Shown: positions 41,264 through 50,486 of the stretch, in pieces
Position numbering within the stretch: position 1 is the stretch's first letter
Layout of the letters: every line of letters begins with the position of its first letter
Virus record (IMG/VR): IMGVR_UViG_3300020159_002019
Coordinates: 45,291-109,290 of that record
Direction: 5' to 3' (one strand)
DNA: 64,000 nucleotides
From: a virus
Notes under the pieces: generated by a model
The model's database searches: none
Told to the model about the DNA's origin: nothing
Seen by the model: the letters and a program-made list of their open reading frames with translations, nothing else
Position numbers and translations under genes: made by a program

Positions 41264-41351
41264 GGGAATGTGGTGTGAGTGGTTGAAACCGGGGGTCTGC
41301 AAAACCCCAAAAACGAAAGTTTTCACGTCAGTTCGAATCTGATCATTCCCT
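41264..41351 (+). tRNA. tRNA-Cys (GCA) with long variable arm
   Basis: Acceptor GGGAATG/CATTCCC, anticodon loop CTGCAAA on GGGGT/ACCCC, discriminator T (U73 is a Cys identity element). The variable region forms AAAAC-GAAA-GTTTT, making this a class II tRNA, which is unusual for Cys. Confidence 0.85.
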
Positions 41352-41360
41352 CAATTACAT

Positions 41361-41433
41361 GACCCCATAGTTCAATGGATTAGAATACTTGAATACGGAT
41401 CAGGAGATGAGAGTTCAAATCTTTCTGGGGTTA
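41361..41433 (+). tRNA. tRNA-Arg (ACG)
   Basis: Acceptor GACCCCA/TGGGGTT, anticodon loop ATACGGA on CTTGA/TCAGG, T-stem GAGAG/CTTTC. ACG needs adenosine-to-inosine editing at position 34. Confidence 0.85.
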
Positions 41434-41440
41434 CAAAAAG

Positions 41441-41467
41441 AAAACCATTTTTATATGGTTTTTTTTA
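41441..41467 (+). terminator. Rho-independent terminator ending tRNA array 3
   Basis: AAAACCAT pairs with ATGGTTTT and is followed by Ts. Confidence 0.85.
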
Positions 41468-41489
41468 TGCCATTACATATTTATTACAT

Positions 41490-44162
41490 ATGATTATTAT
41501 TGAAGGAAAATTAGAAGATTTATCTAAGAAATATATACCGAAGTTTAATAGGGATTCATTTACTGAAGGTTTAACCCCTGAATCTGTTATTGAGCATTTA
41601 TATGTTTCAGATCCATCACCAACAAAGAAATACTTTGAGTGGATGATTAAAGAATGTTTGGGATTGATAGAACGTAATTATGTTATTAACAATGAAAAAA
41701 TAGCTAAACTTGTAACGGATATCCAAGAATTTGATAGAAATATTGATAAACTTAGTCAGGATTTTTTAGATTATAATAAAGAAGAAATTGGTGAAATTGC
41801 GTATAAGTTTTTAAATGGTAAGGCTTTAAAAGATATTGGTACATATAATTACGATATTTTAAGAAAAATAATACCTTCATTGGTAGAATATAAGACAGAA
41901 AGTCAAAGAAGAAGATTGGCTAAAGAAGGTGCTAAAATTATATTTCAAGATGAAAAATATGATGTTTATGAAATAGATACTTATGACGCTTCTTGTTTTT
42001 ATGGTCAAGGTTCTAAATGGTGTACAACTTATAAACAAAGTGATTCACATTTTAAATCATATGGTACTGGTAGGAATAAATTATTATATGTTATTAGTAA
42101 AACTAAGACAAAAGAAACTGATCCTCAATTTTATAAGATTGCTATAAATATAAGGTATGTTGATGAACAAATAACATTTTGGGATGCTCCTGATAATAGT
42201 TTTAATGGTTGGAAATATTTTAGGGAACAAGATCCAAATATTTTAACTTTTTTGATTTCTTATATTAAAGAAAAGAATCCTGAAGGATATCTTAAAATGA
42301 TACCTGAAAACTATTTAATAACGATTAAACAAGAAGAAGAAGGTTTAAGTGATTTAAATATTATTTCGGTTTTAGATGTTGATAAATCTAGTGATTGGTT
42401 AAGTCATAAATATGGGTTAAATGGTGTGGATACTATTATTAAAAAATTGGATATATTACAAGGTAATGTCAGTAATTTTTTAGGTGATTATTTTACCAGT
42501 GATGAAAAAGAGTATTTAATCATAAAAAGAAGTGAGAAATTAGAACCAAGAGGTTTGTCGTGGAAAGATTTAGTTAAAAGTTATCACCAATTAGCAATTA
42601 CTCTAGATAGCTATCAACCAAGTTGGTTTATTGATAATTTTTTAGGTGGGGATAAAAACAAAGCGTTAGAAATTGGGACAAAAGAACCGATAGTACTATA
42701 TTGGTTGGCTAGAGGTAGTGTTAATATAAAGGATTTGGGTGATTTATATGGAGCTGAAAAACTTGTTAAATATATTACTAAAAGTAAAGTTAAAGTTATT
42801 TTTGGGTTAAGTGATATATTGGGTGGTTTATTTACAAATGAAACTCCAAAGAAAAGAAAGGAGTTATATGAAATTGCTTATAAGTATGATGGCAAAAAAA
42901 GGAATATTGAATTAGTCGATTATTTGTCTAGACGTATGGGTAAAGAGGGATTCATTGCGTCATTTAATAAAGGTGATGGATATGGAATTGAACCTGATTC
43001 ATATGGAAGAGCATTTTTATATGTTAAAAATAATAACCCTGATTTAATAAGTAATGTATTTAACATTGAGGATATTAGTAAAATCTTCAAGTCAAACGAA
43101 AAAGCGTTTACTTATTTATTAAAAAATTATGATGAATTTACACGTAATTTAGATATTAGTGATTTAACTGAAATGTTTAGTGGTGATGTTCCTGATAGTA
43201 TATATGGTAAATATATGAGTGATTGGGAAAAGAGGAATGTTGCGTCAATATATAGAATGAAAAATGGTTCTGAAAAACTATTTGATTTTGTTCTTAAAAA
43301 GTTTTCTTTTAAAAAGTTAGCCGATATCATCGGATATGATGGAGTATTTCAATTATTTTCTATTGTTAAGTTTAAAAAAGGTATAAACTATATGATTGAA
43401 AATAAGGTTGGCGATATCGCTATTGATGATATAAAAATAAAAGATGGTAAGGTGGTATTGGTTGTTAATGATAGAACGGATTATGCGTTTTTATTTGATG
43501 ATGAAGATTTGGCTAAAACTATATTGGGTGAAGATATGGATTGGGAACCGTATAACGATACTATTTATAATTGGTATGATCAAGTATGGGATTGTATGGT
43601 ACCAAAATCAATTGAACTGGTTAAGTCTTGGATTAAAAGTAATATAACAGATTATGAGAATGATGAAGGTGAAAAAATTGATTTAGGTGATACATATTTA
43701 AATGAAATAGATGATGATGATTTGGGTAAAATAATAGATGAGTACGATGAATTTAGGGATTTAAAAAATGAGATGAGTTGGGCTTATGATAATGGTTATA
43801 ATTCTGTTGCTCAAAGTGATATTATTAGTAAAACACAAGATCAATTAGAAGAATATTTAGGTAGTTATATAGGGTATGAACCAGTTAAAAAGAATGGTCG
43901 TAGATATAATAAAGAAACAGGTAATTCTGAATCATACGAATATACAGCATATGAATACTTATATAATGTGGGTGATGGTTTATATGATATATTATATGAT
44001 TATGCAACTACTAATTGGGGTCATTCGGTTGATTACAACACATATTTTAGCACTTTATTAAAGGATTCTGACCCTAAAAAGTTATATATTGATACTGAGG
44101 CTTATCCAGACGATAAAGAAATTTGTGAGTATTTTAATGATGATTTACCGGAAAGAATATGA
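41490..44162 (+). CDS. Large KWC-motif protein 2
   Basis: 890 residues, no recognised family. After a helical N-terminus, the KWC core spans about 150-250: a strand EKYDVYEID, then FYGQGSKWCTTY with Lys-Trp-Cys at 176-178, then LLYVISK, then FYKIAINI and ITFWDAPD. The rest (about 260-890) is a long Asp/Glu/Lys-rich helical region reminiscent of repeat proteins. It begins 23 nt after the tRNA array terminator with a TATTTAT start signal, and overlaps the next KWC-like gene by 4 nt. Confidence 0.7.
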   Translation: MIIIEGKLEDLSKKYIPKFNRDSFTEGLTPESVIEHLYVSDPSPTKKYFEWMIKECLGLIERNYVINNEKIAKLVTDIQEFDRNIDKLSQDFLDYNKEEIGEIAYKFLNGKALKDIGTYNYDILRKIIPSLVEYKTESQRRRLAKEGAKIIFQDEKYDVYEIDTYDASCFYGQGSKWCTTYKQSDSHFKSYGTGRNKLLYVISKTKTKETDPQFYKIAINIRYVDEQITFWDAPDNSFNGWKYFREQDPNILTFLISYIKEKNPEGYLKMIPENYLITIKQEEEGLSDLNIISVLDVDKSSDWLSHKYGLNGVDTIIKKLDILQGNVSNFLGDYFTSDEKEYLIIKRSEKLEPRGLSWKDLVKSYHQLAITLDSYQPSWFIDNFLGGDKNKALEIGTKEPIVLYWLARGSVNIKDLGDLYGAEKLVKYITKSKVKVIFGLSDILGGLFTNETPKKRKELYEIAYKYDGKKRNIELVDYLSRRMGKEGFIASFNKGDGYGIEPDSYGRAFLYVKNNNPDLISNVFNIEDISKIFKSNEKAFTYLLKNYDEFTRNLDISDLTEMFSGDVPDSIYGKYMSDWEKRNVASIYRMKNGSEKLFDFVLKKFSFKKLADIIGYDGVFQLFSIVKFKKGINYMIENKVGDIAIDDIKIKDGKVVLVVNDRTDYAFLFDDEDLAKTILGEDMDWEPYNDTIYNWYDQVWDCMVPKSIELVKSWIKSNITDYENDEGEKIDLGDTYLNEIDDDDLGKIIDEYDEFRDLKNEMSWAYDNGYNSVAQSDIISKTQDQLEEYLGSYIGYEPVKKNGRRYNKETGNSESYEYTAYEYLYNVGDGLYDILYDYATTNWGHSVDYNTYFSTLLKDSDPKKLYIDTEAYPDDKEICEYFNDDLPERI

Positions 44163-44944
44163 AAGAACTAATAAGAAAAATATTAAGGGAAGAGGTTGGG
44201 ATGAAATCCACCGATAAAGAATTTGATGAGATTAAGGATTCTTGGTTTTATAGATTAAGAAATTATACATTGGGAGATATTGTAGATAATTGGGATTCGT
44301 TAAAAAATAACGAAAATGATAACATACAAACAATAAAATATTTTGTTGAAAATCCTGATAAGATAACTGACTTAATTTATGATGAAAAAGGTTTGGAAGA
44401 TGGATATCACAGATTGACCGCTGCTAAAATATTGGGGATACCAAAATTTAAATATATAAAGGGAGAAACCATAACTGAAAGTCGTGTTAAGAAGAGTGAT
44501 AGGATTGATATTTATAGGGATGAGAACATAGTGGTTGTCGCCCCTTTAACCCACGAAGCATTACAAAAATACGCGAGTGAATGTGCTTGGTGTATAAATC
44601 GCGATAAATACGAATGGACACATTACCATCAAGGTAAGATTGCTGTTATAATACAAAGAAAACCTAAAAAAAATAAAATAGGTAAAACAGAACAAGAAAC
44701 TTCGGAGGAGATTTATGACTTTACCCATAATGGGACGAGAAATCAAGAAGAAGATCATTATTTTGATGACCTAATTAGTAGTATGAGTAATTTTGATACC
44801 AACATTGTTTATTATAACCCCAGTGAAAGTATTATCTATGATAAAGGTGATAATTGTATGAGTGATTTTGGTTATTCTATCTATGATATTCCATATATAA
44901 CTGAAGAAATTATAAAGAAAATAAAATCAACTTTAATGAATTAG
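44159..44944 (+). CDS. ParB-like motif plus degenerate KWC-motif protein
   Basis: 261 residues. It begins with a short leader (MKELIRKILREE). Residues about 60-100 contain EDGYHRLTAAKILG (Asp81-Arg85), the phosphate-binding motif of the ParB/sulfiredoxin fold. Residues about 120-180 resemble the KWC core, with Ala143-Trp144-Cys145 in place of KWC and a following KIAVIIQRK strand. Coupled by ATGA overlap to the 890-residue KWC protein. Its stop overlaps the convergent gene's stop. Confidence 0.65.
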   Translation: MKELIRKILREEVGMKSTDKEFDEIKDSWFYRLRNYTLGDIVDNWDSLKNNENDNIQTIKYFVENPDKITDLIYDEKGLEDGYHRLTAAKILGIPKFKYIKGETITESRVKKSDRIDIYRDENIVVVAPLTHEALQKYASECAWCINRDKYEWTHYHQGKIAVIIQRKPKKNKIGKTEQETSEEIYDFTHNGTRNQEEDHYFDDLISSMSNFDTNIVYYNPSESIIYDKGDNCMSDFGYSIYDIPYITEEIIKKIKSTLMN

Positions 44945-45468
44945 AAGCCACGAAATTCCGTAATATCCACAGGAACACATAAGATTTTATTATAAAAAGT
45001 TTTATACCCACCACGAGTTTTTTCGGTTTCAGCTTCAATCCTATTAGGATCTACAACTTTATAATATTTAACATTTGTTTCACTATCCGCATACCCAACA
45101 AAATCACCCAATTCTATATCACATTTCTTTTCTTCCAATTGTTTTTTATAAACATAAAATGTAAGATTGCCATAATCCTCATAGAATAATGTACCATTAG
45201 GGTTATATGATTTTGGAGCATTATCCTCAATACTTACCAATACTTTCAGTTCAATTGGGGGTTTAAATCTTATTTCATCTTGAAGAGTTTCTCCGTAAAT
45301 ATCGTCATAATTTGTTTTTTGTCTGTCTATTTGATATAAGACAACTGTAAAGTTATTATCATCTTCTAGGTATTCGCGGCCCATTTCTATGTCAAGCGAA
45401 AAATCTACATCGTCATACCATTTTGATAATCTGGTAATAGGTATTTTTTTGTTATTTAATGGATTCAT
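44941..45468 (-). CDS. Possible neck protein (gp14-like)
   Basis: 175 residues, isolated on the minus strand between plus-strand genes. NYDDIYGETLQ followed by beta-rich sequence, then GDFVGYADSETNVKYYKVVD, recalls the neck proteins of T4-like phages (gp14), where a YGE motif precedes a beta domain. ATAAATA (TATTTAT on its strand) lies 6-12 nt before the ATG, like other late genes. Tentative. Confidence 0.5.
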   Translation of the reverse strand: MNPLNNKKIPITRLSKWYDDVDFSLDIEMGREYLEDDNNFTVVLYQIDRQKTNYDDIYGETLQDEIRFKPPIELKVLVSIEDNAPKSYNPNGTLFYEDYGNLTFYVYKKQLEEKKCDIELGDFVGYADSETNVKYYKVVDPNRIEAETEKTRGGYKTFYNKILCVPVDITEFRGF

Positions 45469-45510
45469 TTCTAATAAATATTTGTTTTTAATATTTTATT
45501 GTTTATAGTT

Positions 45511-46005
45511 ATGATAATTAAAAAAATTATGAAATTTGAGATACCTAAAAAAATGTCTATGGTGGATGCCAAGAACATTAAAGATATTAAATTATACATT
45601 AGTGATTATATAAATACTAATGGTAGTGTGAAATTATTCATTGGTTGTGATTCAAAACAATCTGGGGATTTTACTACTTATGCGGTATCTGCTGTTCTAT
45701 ATAAAAAAGGATTGGGTGGGCATGTTGTGTATTCCATTGATAAAGTTCCAAGAATTAGGGATATGTTTACTAAATTATGGGGTGAAGTAGAAAGAACAAA
45801 AGAGTTTTTAGAATACTTAGGTGAAGATATGAAACCTTTTGTTGAGGAAGTTCATTTAGATTTTAATCCATCACCCACACATAAATCAAATATGGTGCAT
45901 GATGCGGGTATTGGATTAATTAGTTCTATGGGTTATAAAGCAATTGCTAAATACGGTAGTTGGTGTGCCACACACGCGAGTGATAAAATATTAAAAAATG
46001 AGTAA
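45511..46005 (+). CDS. RNase H-like fold protein of the YkuK (DUF458) family
   Basis: 164 residues from the ATG at 45511; 45529 is an alternative. KLFIGCDSKQSGDFTTYAV gives the first strand with a catalytic-type Asp, EVHLDFNPSPTHKSN the second, and the C-terminal GSWCATHASDK the third acidic position. YkuK proteins have an RNase H-like fold, function unsettled. It is followed closely by the methyltransferase gene at 46014. Confidence 0.75.
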   Translation: MIIKKIMKFEIPKKMSMVDAKNIKDIKLYISDYINTNGSVKLFIGCDSKQSGDFTTYAVSAVLYKKGLGGHVVYSIDKVPRIRDMFTKLWGEVERTKEFLEYLGEDMKPFVEEVHLDFNPSPTHKSNMVHDAGIGLISSMGYKAIAKYGSWCATHASDKILKNE

Positions 46006-46013
46006 TAGATAAA

Positions 46014-46619
46014 ATGGAAAATAAAGATTGGGTAGGGAATAAGAATAGTATTTTTAAAACATTAGGTGCGAGTAATCATACGGATAAAGAGCGTGAAAAT
46101 GATGATTTTTATGCTACAGATCCTGATGCTGGTAAAATGTTATTAGATTTAGTTGAGTTAAATAAGAATATTTGGGAATGTGCTTGTGGTCAAGGACATC
46201 TAAGTGAAATATTTAAAAATGCTGAACATAATGTTAAATCAACAGATTTAGTTGATAGGGGTTATGGTGAAACAGGTATTGATTTTTTATCACAAACTGA
46301 ATTATTTGATGGTGATATCGTAACAAATCCACCATATAAATACGCTAAGGAGTTTGTTGAGAAAGGATTGGAATTAGTGAATGATGGTAATAAAGTTATT
46401 ATGTTTCTTAAATTACAATTTATGGAAGGTAAAGCCAGAAAAAAGTTATTTACTAAACACCCACCAAAAACAATTTACGTATCTTCAAGTAGAATAACCT
46501 GTGCTAAAAATGCTGATTTTGAAATGATGAAAGCGGGTGGTGGTTCTGCCGTAGCCTATGCTTGGTATGTATGGGAAAAGGGTTTTAATGGGGAAACTAT
46601 CGTAAAATGGTTTAACTAA
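46014..46619 (+). CDS. N6-adenine DNA methyltransferase (NPPY)
   Basis: 201 residues. FYATDP near the start, ECACGQGHLSE as motif I, DGDIVTNPPY as motif IV and a C-terminal AYAWYVWEKG strand. Typical of small phage adenine methyltransferases. Distinct from the Dam enzyme at 47160. Confidence 0.85.
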   Translation: MENKDWVGNKNSIFKTLGASNHTDKERENDDFYATDPDAGKMLLDLVELNKNIWECACGQGHLSEIFKNAEHNVKSTDLVDRGYGETGIDFLSQTELFDGDIVTNPPYKYAKEFVEKGLELVNDGNKVIMFLKLQFMEGKARKKLFTKHPPKTIYVSSSRITCAKNADFEMMKAGGGSAVAYAWYVWEKGFNGETIVKWFN

Positions 46620-46621
46620 TA

Positions 46622-46653
46622 TTTGTTTATTTAAGTTTTAATTCATACATTTG
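46622..46653 (+). promoter_or_regulatory. Bacteroidota-type promoter giving near-leaderless transcript
   Basis: TTTG at 46622-46625 and TACATTTG at 46646-46653, spacing 20. The ATG of the phosphatase gene is 4 nt downstream. Confidence 0.75.
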
Positions 46654-46657
46654 TAAA

Positions 46658-47149
46658 ATGGTTAAAGTATTAGCGAGATTTTTATTTTGGGGTATGTTGA
46701 AGAAACAAGGGATTACCGATTCTAATGTTGAGAATCAGGATAATACCTATTTCATATCAATTAATTCAACTGAAGGGAATGATATGGAGCCTTATTTTAA
46801 GGAAAAACATTCAAATGTATTGACATTATATTTTGATGATTGTAATGAATATAAAAAACATCCCATTATTGGTTGTTCTGGTGAGTTCTACGAGCAAATA
46901 CCTATGAGTGAAGAACAAGCGTTAGAGGTGGTTAATTTCGTTGAAAAAATGAATGAAAACTCTAAAGTGTATGTTCATTGTACTGCTGGCGTATCAAGAA
47001 GTGGTGCTGTTGGTGCATTTATAAATGATTATTTTGGTATGAGTTGGGATAAGTTTAAGTTTGATAACCCACAAGTGATTCCAAATTCACATATATCATC
47101 ATTGTTAAAGAAGGTGTATTATGGGAAATATCCTGACATATATAAATAA
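46658..47149 (+). CDS. Dual-specificity/tyrosine protein phosphatase
   Basis: 163 residues. The signature HCTAGVSRSG is intact (Cys108, Arg114), with a preceding general-acid candidate in YFDDCNE (about 67-73). Such enzymes remove phosphate from Tyr, Ser/Thr or RNA 5' ends. A host-directed role early in infection is plausible given the host-type promoter. Confidence 0.88.
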   Translation: MVKVLARFLFWGMLKKQGITDSNVENQDNTYFISINSTEGNDMEPYFKEKHSNVLTLYFDDCNEYKKHPIIGCSGEFYEQIPMSEEQALEVVNFVEKMNENSKVYVHCTAGVSRSGAVGAFINDYFGMSWDKFKFDNPQVIPNSHISSLLKKVYYGKYPDIYK

Positions 47150-47179
47150 AAAAAGGGGTTTATTTAACCCCTTTTTTTA
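47148..47179. terminator. Bidirectional terminator between convergent genes
   Basis: AAAGGGGTT and AACCCCTTT form a stem with A and T runs on either side, between the stops at 47149 and 47160. Confidence 0.9.
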
Positions 47180-48062
47180 TGATTAAAATTTCGTGTGATT
47201 CTTTAACTATTTTACCTTCATTTAATTCTAATCTATTTTTACCAATTCTTTTTTCACCATTAGACATAGAATAATTCCATTCAGGAAAATAGAAATCGAA
47301 ATCTTTATAATATTCTCTTATGGTTTCACAATTATTATATGAAAGAACAAAATCTCCTTTATGTTCTAATAACATATCTCTTAGAAGTTGGTGGTTGAAA
47401 CCTGAATGATGAACATCTATATTTTTCATCGGATACATACCTTTATGCATTTTATTATCACTATCTTTATCCAAGTAGTAAGGTGGGTCTAAATAAAGAA
47501 AATTTTCTTTATGTTTATCTAAAGTCACATCAAAAGTTTGATTATAAACAGATAAGTTTGGACAACTAAATAATCTTACATTGTTTATCATATCACCCCA
47601 TTTTTTATCCGTTAAATAAACACTACTACCCCAACCAAGATAACCGGGCCCATATGAACAATTATGGTTGAAATAATAATAAGCTGCTAATGTAATATCA
47701 TCTAAAGTAATAACATCATTTCTTTTATAGTAGTCGGTATTCCAATTTTTAAGCAATTCTTGTGTTTTATCACATTTAATGAGAATATCTTTTATTCTAC
47801 TATATTCTTCATTGGTTGGATTTATTTCACTCATTTTTTGAGATAATTCATTTGGTTTAGATAATAAAACATTCCAAAAGTTAGTCAGAACATCAAATAC
47901 ATCATAACCAATAACTGTCTTATTTAAATTACCAGCCCAATGAACTTCTAATGAACCACCACCAATAAAGGGAGAAATAATTTTATCGTAATCAACTATG
48001 AATGGTGTAATATGTTTAATTGCCTTTGATTTACCGCCAGCGTATCTAATAATTGTTTTCAT
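47160..48062 (-). CDS. dam: Dam-type DNA adenine methyltransferase (D12 class)
   Basis: 300 residues. IIRYAGGKSKAIKHI is motif I of the D12 class, LDPPYYLD is motif IV (DPPY) and the target-recognition insert lies between (about 60-190). T4 carries a Dam enzyme of this class for GATC methylation. Sequence specificity cannot be read here. Confidence 0.9.
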   Translation of the reverse strand: MKTIIRYAGGKSKAIKHITPFIVDYDKIISPFIGGGSLEVHWAGNLNKTVIGYDVFDVLTNFWNVLLSKPNELSQKMSEINPTNEEYSRIKDILIKCDKTQELLKNWNTDYYKRNDVITLDDITLAAYYYFNHNCSYGPGYLGWGSSVYLTDKKWGDMINNVRLFSCPNLSVYNQTFDVTLDKHKENFLYLDPPYYLDKDSDNKMHKGMYPMKNIDVHHSGFNHQLLRDMLLEHKGDFVLSYNNCETIREYYKDFDFYFPEWNYSMSNGEKRIGKNRLELNEGKIVKESHEILIIKKGVK

Positions 48063-48145
48063 AATAAAAATATATGGTTTGATGATATAAAAACATAGAT
48101 ATAGGTAATATTTATTTTTAGTAATCTTATACTTATATATGGTGT

Positions 48146-48202
48146 ATGAGTAAAATTAAAATGTTGGTTACAACGATAGATGGCGCTGGTGTGGGTGCTT
48201 AA
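48146..48202 (+). pseudogene. Truncated duplicate of the glycosyltransferase gene start
   Basis: 18 codons reading MSKIKMLVTTIDGAGVGA then stop. The same KIKMLVTTIDGAGVG peptide and the same upstream TTATATATGGTGTATGA occur at 49218-49322. The endonuclease gene lies between the copies on the opposite strand and overlaps this one. Confidence 0.75.
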
Positions 48203-48965
48203 TATTTTTTATTTCATTTAATATAAAATCAATACCTTTTTCTTTGTAATCATACTCCCAAATCGTAATAACGGTAAATCCTTTACTCTCACCTAATATG
48301 GTTTTTTGTTTATCATATTCCCATAATTCTTTTGCCGTCATACCCTTTTTTTTGTTCATATAATCACTATTATATAATTTAGGGTTACAATGCCAGTAAT
48401 CACCATTGAACTCAATTAGAATGTTTTTATTGGGTATATGGAAATCAAATAATTTACCTTCAATGTTGAAGTTTAATTTTATATCGTTATAATTTTTTTT
48501 AAGTAGAGATAGTATTTCATTTTGTGTTTTTGATGTTGGCGAGTATTTTAATTTACCTAATTTATGTCTATTAGACATAACTTTCTTCATTTTTTCTCTG
48601 GTTTTTTCTAAATTACCACTATCCCAAGACTTTTTAAGACCTTCAGAAACTTTTTTTCTATTTTCAGGTTTATTCATAGCGTTAGCGTCACCACAACCCT
48701 TATTTTTTCTTGATTTTGATATTTTTTTTATTGACTCTTCATTGTGTTTTTTACCCGCAAATGGATTACCTGAACCTGTTTGTGATATTACTGTACATTT
48801 ATGACATTTTTTATTTTTCTTAGTAAAGGTTTTTATGTTTCGTATTAAATAATATTTGGCGTTTTTTTGATTACCATCTGTTGAATGTGTTATTTTATCA
48901 CCACAAATAGGGCAATTTCTATTAGCGTAATACCTACCATTTTCATATTTTATATCTATATCCAT
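48168..48965 (-). CDS. Homing endonuclease-like protein (zinc-binding, NUMOD3, Vsr-like nuclease)
   Basis: 265 residues. A zinc-binding pair CPIC/CHKC (about 18-55), NUMOD3-type DNA-binding repeats (GNPFAGKKHNEESIKKIS and similar, about 65-130) and a C-terminal Vsr/EDxHD-like nuclease part (ILIEFNGDYWHCNP near 190, then WEYDKQKTILGE). It fits free-standing phage homing endonucleases. It lies between two copies of the start of the glycosyltransferase gene, its likely target site. Confidence 0.8.
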   Translation of the reverse strand: MDIDIKYENGRYYANRNCPICGDKITHSTDGNQKNAKYYLIRNIKTFTKKNKKCHKCTVISQTGSGNPFAGKKHNEESIKKISKSRKNKGCGDANAMNKPENRKKVSEGLKKSWDSGNLEKTREKMKKVMSNRHKLGKLKYSPTSKTQNEILSLLKKNYNDIKLNFNIEGKLFDFHIPNKNILIEFNGDYWHCNPKLYNSDYMNKKKGMTAKELWEYDKQKTILGESKGFTVITIWEYDYKEKGIDFILNEIKNIKHPHQRHLSL

Positions 48966-49138
48966 TATATAATAAAATCTTCATTTATTTTATTGTTTTT
49001 TAATAAATCTCTATAAACTAAATGCTCAATATACTTAGATTTATTTTTATGTGATTCACCCATAATCTTATCTAATTCAGGATTTAAGGTTATACTTACT
49101 TTAACTTTCTTTTTTCCTTCTTCTATTTTATTTCTCAT
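48965..49138 (-). CDS. Ribbon-helix-helix DNA-binding protein
   Basis: 57 residues from the ATG at 49138. KVKVSITLNPELDKIM gives the N-terminal strand and first helix of an Arc/CopG-type fold, followed by NKSKYIEHLVYRDL. Its stop overlaps the endonuclease start (TAATG), so the two are co-translated; it is a plausible repressor of the endonuclease. Confidence 0.75.
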   Translation of the reverse strand: MRNKIEEGKKKVKVSITLNPELDKIMGESHKNKSKYIEHLVYRDLLKNNKINEDFII

Positions 49139-49233
49139 ATTATATAAATACACAAAAAAAATAAAAAACAAGATTTTTATAGTATTTTTTCATTAATGTT
49201 TATTTTTCTTACTACATTAGTTATATATGGTGT

Positions 49234-50486
49234 ATGAAAAATAACGAAATTACGGGAGAACAAAAATACAACCCTGGCAAGATCAAGATGTTGGTGACAA
49301 CTATTGATGGTGCTGGGGTTGGTTGAATAAAGGTGCTTATAGAATGAGATGGCCTCACGTTCATCTACAAGAAATGTTTCAGGATGAAATACATATAGAT
49401 ATTATTGATATATCTGACTTTACAGATATTACAATATATAAAGATTATAATATTATATTCTGTCATAGAAGTTTAACTCCTGATATTGGAGCAACTCCTG
49501 AAATATATAAAAGATTAAAACAACAAAACCCTAATCAAATTATTATTGGTGATATTGACGATCATTGGTTGGTTGATCCATCACACGGATTATATCAAAT
49601 CATCAAGTTCCAACAAATAGATAAAAAGATTGTTGAGAATTTAAAAATATTTGATTATGTGACAACAACCAATTTATATTTCGCTTCTAAGATAAGGCAA
49701 TATAATAAGAATGTGGTAATATTCCCAAATGCTATTAATCCAAGAGATAGACAATTTATCCCTAATAGGGAAGAAAATGATAAGATTGGTATTGGTTATT
49801 TAGGTGGTTCATCACATTTAAAAGATTTACAATTATTGCATGGTGTGACGAATGTTCTATCAGGCGATAAGTCCGTTATGGATAAGATACAATTGGTTTT
49901 ATGTGGTTTTGATTTAAGGGGGACAAAAACAACCATAAATGCTCAAACTGGGGAACAAATGCAAGAACCGATTAAACCTCACGAAACTGTTTGGTATGAT
50001 TACGAAAAAATTGTAACGGATAATTATAATATTATTTCACCACAATATAAGAACTATTTAGATAGATTTACTCAAGGATCATTTGATGATAAGAATGAAC
50101 CGTATAGAAGAAGATGGACATTACCAATCAACAAATATGCTACAAACTATAACTACTTTGATATATCATTGGCTCCATTAGTAGAAACTGAGTTTAATAG
50201 GGTTAAATCGTCATTGAAGGTAATGGAAGCAGGTTTCCATAAGAAAGCTTTAATTGCGTCACATATTGAACCATATTCAGAAGATATTATTGATGGTAAG
50301 AATGGGTTTTTAATTGAACAAAAAAGAAGTCATAAAGATTGGCATAAAACAATTAAGAAATTGGTTAATAACCCTGAACAAATAAAAGATATGGGTGAAG
50401 CGTTATATGAAACCGTAAAGGAAAAATATAACTTAGATTTTGTATCAAAAAATAGGATGGAATTTTATAGGTCAGTAATAAAATGA
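49234..50486 (+). pseudogene. GT-B type glycosyltransferase gene with frame break near its start
   Basis: The frame from ATG 49234 reads to KIKMLVTTIDGAGVG and stops at TGA (49324-49326). The next frame (from 49323) continues NKGAYRMRWPHVHLQ for 387 residues. Restoring one G would give GVGWNKGAY, so a single-base loss (or a -1 frameshift) splits the gene. The long part is a GT-B glycosyltransferase: GIGYLGGSSHLKD near 155, then VKSSLKVMEAGFHKKALIAS near 300. Such enzymes can glucosylate phage DNA or surface glycans. It may be expressed by frameshift, from an internal start, or be broken. Confidence 0.75.

Noticed and set aside
44941-45468. Antisense or spurious frame because it is the only minus-strand gene in its neighbourhood
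   Set aside because: Kept as a gene: it has its own TATTTAT start signal, no competing plus-strand frame, and stop-to-stop overlap with the upstream gene.
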